A stretch of DNA of 23,131 bases. Source: Lysobacteraceae bacterium (GTDB lineage Bacteria; Pseudomonadota; Gammaproteobacteria; Xanthomonadales; Xanthomonadaceae). Position 1 is the first letter of the stretch; every line of letters begins with the position of its first letter. Positions 1 to 7,409 of the stretch are shown here, in pieces. The stretch is from contig JAIXTZ010000002.1 of NCBI GenBank assembly GCA_027483745.1, positions 1 through 23,131 on the forward strand, given 5' to 3'. Below the pieces are notes generated by a model. It did not search any database. It saw only the letters and a program-made list of their open reading frames with translations, and was not told where the DNA came from. The translations under genes were made by a program, and so were the position numbers.

Positions 1-1
1 C

Positions 2-1411
2 TACACCGAGACCGACAACAGCTTCTACATGGGCATCGGCCGCACGCGCTCGAAGCAGTACATCTGCATCGGCGTGGGCAGCACCGTCTCCTCGGAGCAG
101 CGCTGCACCAAGGCGGCCAACCCGGGCGAGTTCACCGTGATCGCCCCGCGCGAGCGCGACGTCGAGTATGAAGCCGACCACTACGCCGGCCGCTGGGTCA
201 TCACCACCAACTGGAATGCGCCGAACTTCCGCATCATGACCGCTGCCGAAGATGCGCTCGGCAGCCGCGAGGGTTGGAAGGAGCTGGTACCGCACGCCGG
301 TGACGTGTTCATCGAGGGCGTGGAGCTGTTCGATGGCTACATGGCCATCGGCGAGCGCTCCGACGGACTGCGCCGCATCCGCATCCTCAAGGACAGCGGC
401 GACAGCCAGTTCGTGAAGTCCGACGAGCCGGCCTACACGATGGGCCTGTCGGTCAACGCGATGCCGGACACGCCGTGGGTGCGCTACACCTACACCTCGC
501 TCACCACGCCGGCGACGACCTACGAGATCAACGTCGAGACCGGCGAGCGCAAGCAGCTCAAGCAGGACCCGGTGCCGGGCTTCGACCCGACGCAGTACAC
601 CACCGAGCGCGCGTGGGTGCCCTCGCGCGACGGCACGGTGCGCATCCCCGTCTCGATCGTCTACCGCAAGGGCTTCGAGAAGAATGGCGAAGCGGCGCTG
701 CTGCAGTACGCCTACGGCAGCTATGGCAGCTCGATGGATCCGGGCTTCAGTCGCCTGGTGCCCAGCCTGCTCGATCGCGGCATGGTCTACGCCATCGCGC
801 ACATCCGCGGCGGCCAGGAGATGGGCCGCGCGTGGTACGACGGCGGCAAGCTCTTCAACAAGATCAACACCTTCACCGACTTCATCGACGTCACCGACTG
901 GCTGGTGAAGAACGGTTACGCCGCCGAGGATCGCGTGGCCGCGATGGGTGGCAGCGCCGGTGGTCTGCTGATGGGCGCGGTGGCCAACATGGCGCCGGAG
1001 AAGTACGACGTCATCATCTCGCAGGTGCCCTTCGTCGACGTGGTGACGACGATGCTCGATCCAAGCATCCCACTCACCACCAACGAGTACGACGAGTGGG
1101 GTAATCCGGAGCAGAAGGCGTTCTACGACTACATGCTGTCGTACTCGCCCTACGACCAGCTGGAAGCGAAGGATTATCCCGCCACCTTCGTCGGTACCGG
1201 CCTGTGGGACTCGCAGGTGCAGTATTGGGAGCCGGCAAAGTACGTGGCCCGCCTGCGCGCGAAGAAGACCGACGACAACACGCTGGTGTTCCGCACCAAC
1301 ATGGAAGCCGGCCACGGCGGCAAGTCGGGTCGTTTCCGCCGCTTCGCCGAGGCTGCCGAGCAGTACGCCTTCATGCTCGACCAGTTGGGCGTGGAGAAGC
1401 GCGCGGAGTAA
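2..1411 (+). CDS. ptrB: Oligopeptidase B (S9A prolyl oligopeptidase family), 5' end outside window
   Basis: This is a serine peptidase that cleaves small peptides after Arg or Lys, usually cytoplasmic or periplasmic. The reading frame is open from base 2, so the N-terminal part (about 200-250 residues of a family length near 700) lies outside the window. The visible 469 residues hold the last propeller blades and the whole catalytic domain. Counting from the first internal Met (base 29), the nucleophile is Ser309 in GGSAGG (codon at 953). The acid is Asp394 in LWDSQVQYWEPAKY and the base is His429 in EAGHGGKSGR. These motifs are diagnostic of oligopeptidase B rather than prolyl endopeptidase. 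The last 34 codons and the following 51 bp are duplicated about 1.4 kb downstream. The gene itself appears intact to its TAA. Confidence 0.95.
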   Translation, partial: YTETDNSFYMGIGRTRSKQYICIGVGSTVSSEQRCTKAANPGEFTVIAPRERDVEYEADHYAGRWVITTNWNAPNFRIMTAAEDALGSREGWKELVPHAGDVFIEGVELFDGYMAIGERSDGLRRIRILKDSGDSQFVKSDEPAYTMGLSVNAMPDTPWVRYTYTSLTTPATTYEINVETGERKQLKQDPVPGFDPTQYTTERAWVPSRDGTVRIPVSIVYRKGFEKNGEAALLQYAYGSYGSSMDPGFSRLVPSLLDRGMVYAIAHIRGGQEMGRAWYDGGKLFNKINTFTDFIDVTDWLVKNGYAAEDRVAAMGGSAGGLLMGAVANMAPEKYDVIISQVPFVDVVTTMLDPSIPLTTNEYDEWGNPEQKAFYDYMLSYSPYDQLEAKDYPATFVGTGLWDSQVQYWEPAKYVARLRAKKTDDNTLVFRTNMEAGHGGKSGRFRRFAEAAEQYAFMLDQLGVEKRAE

Positions 1412-1462
1412 GCCCCGCGTTCGATGGTCCGCCTTCGTCGACCCCGGCTCCGTGCCGGGGTC
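1310..1462 (+). repeat. 153-bp direct repeat, copy 1 (functional ptrB 3' end plus hairpin)
   Basis: Aligns without gaps to 2742-2894 at a constant offset of 1432. I find five mismatches (1312, 1330, 1333, 1385, 1390). All five lie in the coding part and all are synonymous. The 51 non-coding bases are identical. Confidence 0.93.
1440..1462 (+). terminator. ptrB terminator hairpin lacking its T-tract
   Basis: A 9-bp perfect stem (1440-1448 with 1454-1462) has a TCCGT loop. It is followed by GATTGCTGCT rather than a run of T, so it is probably a poor intrinsic terminator. The same hairpin with a T-rich tail is at 2872-2900. Ptr readthrough into the downstream unknown gene is therefore possible; that is an inference. 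Confidence 0.6.
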
Positions 1463-1552
1463 GATTGCTGCTGCTAAAGAGGCCTTGGCGTTGCATATCG
1501 GACTCCGGGCGTTCAGCATTCCGGCGCCTTCGTCTGTCCAATAGATGGAGCT

Positions 1553-1569
1553 CCCCCCCCCCTCCCCCC
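1553..1569 (+). repeat. Poly-C tract upstream of the island gene
   Basis: Ten C, one T, then six C, ending 19 bases before the ATG at 1589. It occupies the place where a ribosome binding site would be expected. Such tracts are prone to slippage, so length variation could alter expression; that is inference only. Confidence 0.6.
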
Positions 1570-1588
1570 TACAGCTACTTCCCTGCTT

Positions 1589-2725
1589 ATGCGACTTGGC
1601 ATTGCTTCGCTTCCGCTGGCGCTTTTCGCCGCCCTTCTTTCGATCCTTTCGTCCAGCCCCGCAGACGCACGACAGGTCGACCCCATGCCGGGAAGTCAAG
1701 AGGCTGCAGCAGCTCTGGTGGGCCCCCCCTCAGGGCAAAGTGCCTGGGTCTTCCTCGACGAGACCGGTGCTTCTCCTAACCGCGTGGTCCGCTTGTTGGA
1801 TCTTGGCAATGTCGAGGCAACGGACAGTACCGAGTATTACGTCGAGGCCACTGAACTAATGACTCTCGCGATGGCGCTCGGCATCACGAGCGGTCGTCGG
1901 CCGACACCCGATCAGCGTGAGACCTACGAGCAGGCTGTGCTGGCCATGGAATGGCCTGTGAAGTTGGATTTCATGCTCGTCTACGAGGCTCCTGAGGAAC
2001 CCGCAATGCGGACCTTGGAAGGATTGGTCCGATGTGAAAACAGGACACTGCGATGGACGCGCGACGTTCCCTCGGCGAGAGATCTCAATGCGCCGTCGCA
2101 GCGACGTTTGCTGACTGAAACGACTTACGAGACTCAGACGGATCCGGGGATCCTCAAGGCTATGGATTGGGTTTGCGAGAAGCGCTTGGCGAATCAATCG
2201 CCGGAGATGCTTGGGTCACAGGGACTACGGGTGATCGAGAGCGGCAACAAATGGGTCAGTCTCGGCAAGGCCTACGACACGGTTTGGTCGACTCTGTGGG
2301 CGGGTGCAGCCAAACCAGCCCTGATTTCGGCGACCGAGGAAACACGTGCTCGAGAAGAGGCCGAAGTTGCTGCGGTCAGCAACGCCGCGATGGAAGATCT
2401 TCGTACGGTGCAAGACGAGCGTGCTCGACAGTCGGCCCGACCTGCTTCGCCGATGAACATGGTGTTCCAGCGGTTCGAAGGTCAACCGGAATCGAGAGTC
2501 GTCGGCTTTTTCGGAGTCCCGGAACGAAGCTACTCGGCCGACGATTCGCGCTTTGCCGTTTATGTTTGGGGTTACGACCGTACCCTGCAGAACATGTTCG
2601 GAGCTGAAGTTGAGCGCATAGAGCGTCGCTGCGAGGCACAGCTGGAGTTCCGTAATGGCAACCTGTTCGACTACAAGGCCAGCGGAAACCACTGCGCCGA
2701 AGTAGCCAAACAGTTCGGAGGCTAA
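1589..2725 (+). CDS. Unknown exported protein on the inserted segment
   Basis: I do not recognise this 378-residue protein. It starts with a signal-peptide-like stretch (about residues 1-28, hydrophobic core LPLALFAALLSIL, then SSSPADA before a likely cleavage site). The middle is rich in charged residues, with an Ala/Glu/Arg-rich and possibly coiled stretch around residues 245-280. The last 90 residues contain a GVPERSYSADDSRFAVYVWGY segment and two Cys (C348 and C369). This pattern resembles the C-terminal halves of small envelope proteins that form one disulfide, but I cannot assign a family. No Shine-Dalgarno is visible before ATG 1589; the region holds a poly-C tract instead. Its GC is lower than the neighbours and the flanking repeats imply acquisition. 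It is probably real: the frame is long, has a signal peptide, and fills the segment. Confidence 0.75.
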   Translation: MRLGIASLPLALFAALLSILSSSPADARQVDPMPGSQEAAAALVGPPSGQSAWVFLDETGASPNRVVRLLDLGNVEATDSTEYYVEATELMTLAMALGITSGRRPTPDQRETYEQAVLAMEWPVKLDFMLVYEAPEEPAMRTLEGLVRCENRTLRWTRDVPSARDLNAPSQRRLLTETTYETQTDPGILKAMDWVCEKRLANQSPEMLGSQGLRVIESGNKWVSLGKAYDTVWSTLWAGAAKPALISATEETRAREEAEVAAVSNAAMEDLRTVQDERARQSARPASPMNMVFQRFEGQPESRVVGFFGVPERSYSADDSRFAVYVWGYDRTLQNMFGAEVERIERRCEAQLEFRNGNLFDYKASGNHCAEVAKQFGG

Positions 2726-2741
2726 GCCGAAAGCTGGGGGC

Positions 2742-2843
2742 GGACACGGCGGCAAGTCGGGCCGCTTCCGCCGCTTCGCCGAGGCTGCCGAGCAGTACGC
2801 CTTCATGCTCGACCAGCTGGGTGTGGAGAAGCGCGCGGAGTAA
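2742..2843 (+). pseudogene. Duplicated 3' fragment of ptrB
   Basis: The fragment encodes the last 34 codons of oligopeptidase B, from the Gly-His of the catalytic His motif to the same TAA. It has no start and no upstream part of the gene in frame. Every difference from the complete copy is synonymous (GGC/GGA, GGT/GGC, CGT/CGC, TTG/CTG, GGC/GGT). This is what is expected if it came from a working ptrB of a relative rather than from decay of a local duplicate. It is not expected to make a product. Confidence 0.9.
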
Positions 2844-2894
2844 GCCCCGCGTTCGATGGTCCGCCTTCGTCGACCCCGGCTCCGTGCCGGGGTC
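2742..2894 (+). repeat. 153-bp direct repeat, copy 2
   Basis: Matches 1310-1462 at 148 of 153 positions. It ends at the 3' foot of the terminator hairpin, after which the two copies diverge completely. Confidence 0.93.
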
Positions 2895-2900
2895 TTGTTT
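2872..2900 (+). terminator. Intrinsic terminator (original ptrB terminator)
   Basis: A 9-bp GC-rich stem (2872-2880 with 2886-2894) with a TCCGT loop is followed directly by TTGTTT. It probably ended ptrB before the insertion and may now end the island gene. Confidence 0.8.
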
Positions 2901-2932
2901 GTTCCGAAGCCGCTGTCTTGCCCGAGGTCCGA

Positions 2933-3784
2933 ATGCGCCTGCCGATGCTTGCGGTTGCTCTTCTCTCTGCGTTCGCGGCCCGCGGGTTGGCCGCCGAGCC
3001 TCGCATCGAGGAGGTGCGCTTCGTCAGCCATGGCGCGACGCTCTCGGGAAGCCTCGTCCTGCCAGAAGGAAAGCCCATCGTCGCCGGCGTGGTCTTCATC
3101 CACGGCTCCGGCGAGCAGGCGCGCAGCCTTGGTGTTGCGCGGCGTTTCGCCGACGGCGGCATCGCCGCGCTGGTCTACGACAAGCGCGGCGTGGGGCGTT
3201 CGGAGGGCGCCTACGAGGGCGAGCAGAGCGTCACCGGCATGAACATCGCGCTCCTGGCGGATGACGCGGTGGCGGCGCTCGAGACCCTGGCGACGTACCC
3301 CGGGCTCGATGCGGCGCCTCTCGGTTTCGCCGGCATCTCGCAGGCCGGCTGGATCGCGCCGGTGGCCGCGACCCGGACTCGCCAAGCGGACTTCCTGCTG
3401 CTCTGGAGCGCGCCGGTCACCAAGGTCAGCGAGGAGGACCTCTACAGCAAGCACACCGCCGACCGCGACGGCCCCGACCGGCCGTCTTATGCGACAGCGC
3501 TGGCCGCGCGCGACACGCCCTACGTCTGGCCGGCCTTCCTCGGCCGGGACACCGACCCCGCCGAGGACCTGGCGACGCTGGCGATCCCGGGTTTCTGGAT
3601 CTTCGGCGAGCACGACGGCAGCATCCCGGTGGACCTCTCGCTGCAGAACCTGCGCGCGCTGCAGGCGAAGGGCCATCGTTACGAGTACCGCGTCTTCCCT
3701 GGGCAGGGCCACAACAACATGGCGGCAACCTTCGACGTGGCCATCGCGTGGGTCACCGCGTTCGCGGACTCGCCCCCTCGCTGA
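2933..3784 (+). CDS. Exported alpha/beta hydrolase
   Basis: A 283-residue serine hydrolase of the alpha/beta fold (COG1073/dienelactone-hydrolase-like group); substrate unknown. It begins with a signal peptide (MRLPMLAVALLSAFAARGLAA), so it probably acts in the periplasm. The oxyanion segment is VVFIHGSGE (about residues 53-61). The nucleophile is Ser136 in GISQAG, a variant of the usual GxSxGG. The likely acid is Asp228 in GEHDGSIP and the base His260 in GQGHNN. I chose ATG 2933 because GAGG at 2924-2927 lies 5 bases upstream and the signal peptide then begins correctly; an in-frame TTG at 2918 is less likely. The gene follows the terminator at 2872-2900 and so probably has its own promoter, which I cannot identify. 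Confidence 0.88.
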   Translation: MRLPMLAVALLSAFAARGLAAEPRIEEVRFVSHGATLSGSLVLPEGKPIVAGVVFIHGSGEQARSLGVARRFADGGIAALVYDKRGVGRSEGAYEGEQSVTGMNIALLADDAVAALETLATYPGLDAAPLGFAGISQAGWIAPVAATRTRQADFLLLWSAPVTKVSEEDLYSKHTADRDGPDRPSYATALAARDTPYVWPAFLGRDTDPAEDLATLAIPGFWIFGEHDGSIPVDLSLQNLRALQAKGHRYEYRVFPGQGHNNMAATFDVAIAWVTAFADSPPR

Positions 3785-3837
3785 TCGAGGCGCGCACAGG
3801 ACCCCAGAGCACCCGCTGTCCTGCGGCGCGGCGCCGG

Positions 3838-4218
3838 CTAGGGCCGTGGGCGGCCCTGGATGTGGACGACCCGCCGTCCGTAGCGGCGGGCGTCCACCGA
3901 GTACGCGCCGGGTCCGAGCAGCAGCAGTGCGGCGGCGCCCATCAGGTGCAGCACCGTGACGCCGCCGCCGATCGACGCCCATCCGGCGAGCACGGCGCCG
4001 CCGATCACTGCGATCTGGGCCGCCACGACGACGGGGGTGAAGCAACCCAGCAACAGCATCCCCGACAGGATCCCCATCAAGGCCAGGCAGATCGCGGTCG
4101 AGAGATCGTTCGAGGCCGGGACGACGCTGGGCCAAGGGCCGAGCGCCACCAGCATCCGAAGGATGAACGCGCCGAGGCCGGGAAGCCCCGCGGGGAAACT
4201 CGAGAACAGTCGTTGCAT
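3838..4218 (-). CDS. DoxX-like small membrane protein
   Basis: A 126-residue integral membrane protein with about four hydrophobic helices. It ends in ALLLLGPGAYSVDARRYGRR, the Gly-Pro-Gly-x-Tyr-Ser-x-Asp signature near the C-terminus of DoxX-type proteins. The molecular role of this family is poorly defined. I chose the ATG at 4218 because MQRLFSSFPAG...L matches the usual beginning of such proteins. An ATG at 4230 and a GTG at 4278 are in frame; the GTG has GGAAGG just upstream. The gene is divergent from the sensor kinase gene, so the two may share a regulatory region. It converges with the hydrolase ending at 3784. A second DoxX-like gene lies at 9838 on the other strand. Confidence 0.75.
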   Translation of the reverse strand: MQRLFSSFPAGLPGLGAFILRMLVALGPWPSVVPASNDLSTAICLALMGILSGMLLLGCFTPVVVAAQIAVIGGAVLAGWASIGGGVTVLHLMGAAALLLLGPGAYSVDARRYGRRVVHIQGRPRP

Positions 4219-4376
4219 GGCGCGGAGCATGCCGCTCGCGGTGATGGCGCTGCCTATCCGCAAGGGCGGCAACGCCACTACCCTTCCGGGTGAGGCGCTG
4301 CCGCTGCGGATCGATCATTGCTGTCGGGTTCCCCCGGCGAACGATGCGCGGCGGGGTGGTGTTCACCGGGAGCCCC

Positions 4377-7300
4377 ATGGTCCATTGCTCGACCCTTCGC
4401 TGGTTTGCCGCGCTGCTGCTGGCGATGGTGTTGCCGCCTGCGGCAGCGCTTCCCGCGTCGCCGCCGGGTGACCTGCCTTTGCAGGCCCATTGGTTGACCG
4501 ATGACGGGGCGCCGGCCGACATCTGGGGCCTTGCCCAATCGGATGACGGTTACCTGTGGCTCGGCACTGGCGCGGGCTTGTACCGCTTCGACGGCGTGGA
4601 GTTTCGCCATGTCCCGCAAGGGGCAGGGGAGGCCGAGACGACGAACATCACCAGCCTCGCCCATTTCGGGGATGGGCCGCTCTGGCTCGGCTACTACTCC
4701 GGGCGGATCGAGCGCTTCGAGGCCGGGCGCTTGCACGTGGTGCCCGGCGACGGTCGGCTGCCGGGCATGGTGCGGGCGATGGCGCGCACCCGGGATGGCG
4801 TGGTCTGGGTCGCCACCGACACGGGACCCCGGCGCATCGAGGGCGGGCGCGTGGTCCCTCTGACGCACGAGTGGGCGTACCCGAGTGACGAGTCCGAGTT
4901 CCTCGTGGTGGACCGCGAAGGCACGCTCTGGGTCGCGACCGGCCATTCGCTCGCCTTTTTGCGCGAGGGTGATCGGATGTTCACCGAAGTCGCCCTGCCG
5001 TTGTCGGACGACGTGGCGATGACGGTGGGGCCGGACGGCCGCGTCTGGGTCTCGGATGCGCGCCTCGGGACCTTCGCGCTCCCCGCAGGCTTGGCGCGAG
5101 CGTCAACGGTGGCGCTGCGGACGATCGCGCCGCCGACGGAACCGCTGTTCGCCAAGCGCCTGCTCTTCGACGCCTCGGGGCACCTGTGGATCACCGTCGC
5201 GAACGGGCGCGGCGGGTTGGCGCGGATGGCCGGCGCCGCGGCGTGGCCGTCGATGACGCCGGTGGATGAGTCGCGGGTGGAAGCGCGGGTCGACGAGCGC
5301 CAAGGCTTGCCGTCCAACGTCGTGGTTCCCGTGTTCCAGAGTCGGGAGGGCGCCGTCTGGGTCGGCAGCAATGCCGGGTTGAGCCAGTTCCGTGAGGGTT
5401 GCTTCGAGCCGCTGGTTGGGCTCTCGGATGCCCCACATGCAGGTTTCGGTCTGACGGTCGCCCCGTCTGGCCGGCTCTGGGCATCCAACGCCCGACGCGT
5501 GATGCATGCGGATGGCATGGACGGAATCCTTGGGCCGACGGCGTGGCCGACGTTCTCGGGAGCGGTATCGGGGCGGGATGGCGTCTCCTGGTTCGTGGGG
5601 GGGCGCGGCCTGTGGAGCGATGCCGGCGCGGAACGGCCGTCCTTCGTGTCGATGCCGTCCAGCATCGCGCGCGCGCGGCTGACGGCCATCGCCGCCGACC
5701 ATCGGGGCGGGGTGTATGTCGGCACCCAAGGCGCAGGCCTCCATCACTTCCGCGACGGCCGCTGGCGCCAGATCGGCCCGGACGACGCGGCGGTTCCGCA
5801 TGGCGCGATGGTCGTGGGGGATGACGGCCGGCTTTGGCGGGGACGCGGGCCGGACCTCGAAGTCCATGCGGCGGACGGGCGGCGGCAGCGCGTCTTCGAC
5901 GCGTCCGATGGCTTGGCCGTCGGGGTGCTGAGCGCGCTCCACGTGGCGGGGGGGCAGGTGGTCGTCGGCGGCGAACAGGGCGTCGCTGTGTGGGCCGGGG
6001 ATCGCTTCGTGTCCTTGCCGGCGTCGATGCATGCGGCGTTCGGCGGCGTGACCGGCATCGTCGGTTCGCCGGATGGCGACCTTTGGCTGCTGGGCCGGCG
6101 CGGCCTCGTGCAAGTGTCGTCGATGGAGCTGGCCGCTTGGGGCGAAGGCCGTGTCGTTCCGGGCGTGTACCGGGTGTACGACCGCCAGGATGGCCTCGAG
6201 GGCGTCGCGCTTCAGTCCGTGCTCGCGTCGACGCTGCGGATGGGCGCGGACGGCCGCCTGTGGATCGCCACCAATCGCGGCGTTTCGACGGCGTCCGCGG
6301 AGGCCTTGAAGCGGTGCGGCAGTGCGCCTCCGGCCGCCAGCATCGACGAGGTCACGGTCGACGGCCGGCGCCTGCCCTTGGGCGAGTTGATCGAGACCAC
6401 CGCCGACCCGCGATCGCTGGTGATCCGATACACCGCACCAAGCCTCGTTCCCCCGGGGCGGGCGCGCTTCCTCATCCGCATGGCCGGTGTGGACGACGCG
6501 TGGCGCAGCGTCGGCAGCACCCGCGAGGTCACGTACGCGTCGCTCGCCCCCGGTGCCTACACCTTCAGCGTCGTGGCGGTTGCTGAGGATGGTGAGTGGA
6601 GTCCGGTCGTGGCGTCGCAGCGCATCGAGGTGCCGCCGACGTTCGTCGAATCGCCGCTGTTCCGAGTGGGCCTGGTGGCGTTGCTCACCTTCGGTCTCGT
6701 GACGGGGTACCGACTCCAGCTCCGCGCGATGACCCGGCGCCTGCGGGAGCGACTCGCCGTGCGCGCCGCCGAGCGCGAGCGCATCGCGCGCGAGTTGCAC
6801 GACACCTTGCTGCAGGGGGTGCAGGGGCTGATCCTGACCATCCATGCGGCCAGCGTTCGGGTGACCGATGCCGGCGTGCGCGAAACGCTCGCGCGGGCGC
6901 TCGACCGTGCCGAGAGCGCGCTGGAGGAAGGACGCGACCGCGTTCAGGACCTGCGGGTCACCGGTGAGGCGCGGGGAGACTTGGTGGACGCCCTTCGACG
7001 GCTCGGCGAGGACCTCGCGCAGATCCATGCGGTGCCCTTCCGGCTCGTCGCGGCGCCGCTTCCGGAAGGGATCGGCACGGAGATCGCCGATGAGGTCTTC
7101 CGGGTCGCCGCGGAAGCGGTACGCAACGCGTTCCTGCACGCCCGTGCGTCGATGATCGAGGTCGAACTCGACGGGTCGGGTGGGACCCTGCGCGTCTGGG
7201 TGCGCGACGATGGCGTCGGTATCGACGCGGACGTCGTCGAGCGCGGGCGTCGTCCCGGGCATTGGGGCCTCGCAGGCATGCGCGAACGCGCCGAGGCCCT

Positions 7301-7409
7301 GGGAGGCCACCTTCGCGTCCTCAGCCGCGCCGGTGCCGGGACCGAAGTCGAGTTCACCTTGCCCTTGAAGACGGCCCGCGGCGGAGCCCGGGGAGGATCG
7401 AAGCCATGA
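4377..7409 (+). CDS. Beta-propeller hybrid-type sensor histidine kinase (NarL/HisKA_3 class)
   Basis: A 1010-residue membrane sensor kinase. A signal peptide (about residues 1-25) is followed by a large periplasmic sensor of two-component propeller repeats. Repeat motifs include GYLWLGTGAGLYRFDG, AVWVGSNAGLSQF, GVYVGTQGAGLHHF and RLWIATNRGVS. A Y_Y_Y-type domain follows at about 654-745, and one transmembrane helix at about 761-781. The cytoplasmic HisKA_3 phosphoacceptor is His808 in ARELHDTLLQG. The ATPase domain (about 905-998) has an N-box EAVRNAFLHA, DDGVGID, and GLAGMRERAEALGG. Despite the architecture being common in Bacteroidetes hybrids, no receiver is fused. ATG 4377 has GGGAG 4 bases upstream and gives a clean signal peptide; in-frame starts at 4344 and 4290 do not. 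The stop overlaps the response regulator start (ATGA), so the pair is cotranslated. The ligand is unknown. Confidence 0.93.
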   Translation: MVHCSTLRWFAALLLAMVLPPAAALPASPPGDLPLQAHWLTDDGAPADIWGLAQSDDGYLWLGTGAGLYRFDGVEFRHVPQGAGEAETTNITSLAHFGDGPLWLGYYSGRIERFEAGRLHVVPGDGRLPGMVRAMARTRDGVVWVATDTGPRRIEGGRVVPLTHEWAYPSDESEFLVVDREGTLWVATGHSLAFLREGDRMFTEVALPLSDDVAMTVGPDGRVWVSDARLGTFALPAGLARASTVALRTIAPPTEPLFAKRLLFDASGHLWITVANGRGGLARMAGAAAWPSMTPVDESRVEARVDERQGLPSNVVVPVFQSREGAVWVGSNAGLSQFREGCFEPLVGLSDAPHAGFGLTVAPSGRLWASNARRVMHADGMDGILGPTAWPTFSGAVSGRDGVSWFVGGRGLWSDAGAERPSFVSMPSSIARARLTAIAADHRGGVYVGTQGAGLHHFRDGRWRQIGPDDAAVPHGAMVVGDDGRLWRGRGPDLEVHAADGRRQRVFDASDGLAVGVLSALHVAGGQVVVGGEQGVAVWAGDRFVSLPASMHAAFGGVTGIVGSPDGDLWLLGRRGLVQVSSMELAAWGEGRVVPGVYRVYDRQDGLEGVALQSVLASTLRMGADGRLWIATNRGVSTASAEALKRCGSAPPAASIDEVTVDGRRLPLGELIETTADPRSLVIRYTAPSLVPPGRARFLIRMAGVDDAWRSVGSTREVTYASLAPGAYTFSVVAVAEDGEWSPVVASQRIEVPPTFVESPLFRVGLVALLTFGLVTGYRLQLRAMTRRLRERLAVRAAERERIARELHDTLLQGVQGLILTIHAASVRVTDAGVRETLARALDRAESALEEGRDRVQDLRVTGEARGDLVDALRRLGEDLAQIHAVPFRLVAAPLPEGIGTEIADEVFRVAAEAVRNAFLHARASMIEVELDGSGGTLRVWVRDDGVGIDADVVERGRRPGHWGLAGMRERAEALGGHLRVLSRAGAGTEVEFTLPLKTARGGARGGSKP

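Larger units (their letters stand above)
1463..2741. other. Lower-GC inserted segment between direct repeats
   Basis: This 1.28-kb segment lies exactly between the two 153-bp repeats. Hand counts of three 60-base lines in it gave 50, 53 and 62 % GC, against 72 % in one neighbouring line (3241-3300). It carries one gene and no recognisable integrase, transposase or terminal inverted repeats. The simplest reading is DNA gained at the 3' end of ptrB, either by site-specific insertion or by homologous recombination with a donor carrying its own ptrB end. Confidence 0.7.

Noticed and set aside
3796..3822. Inverted repeat CAGGAC...GTCCTG between convergent genes as a terminator
   Set aside because: Only a 6-bp stem with a long loop and no T-tract on either strand.
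2225..4522. A 765-codon open frame on the minus strand
   Set aside because: It crosses the island gene, the ptrB fragment, the hydrolase and the DoxX-like gene on other frames, is Arg/Gly/Ala-rich, and has no domain pattern; it is a by-product of high GC.
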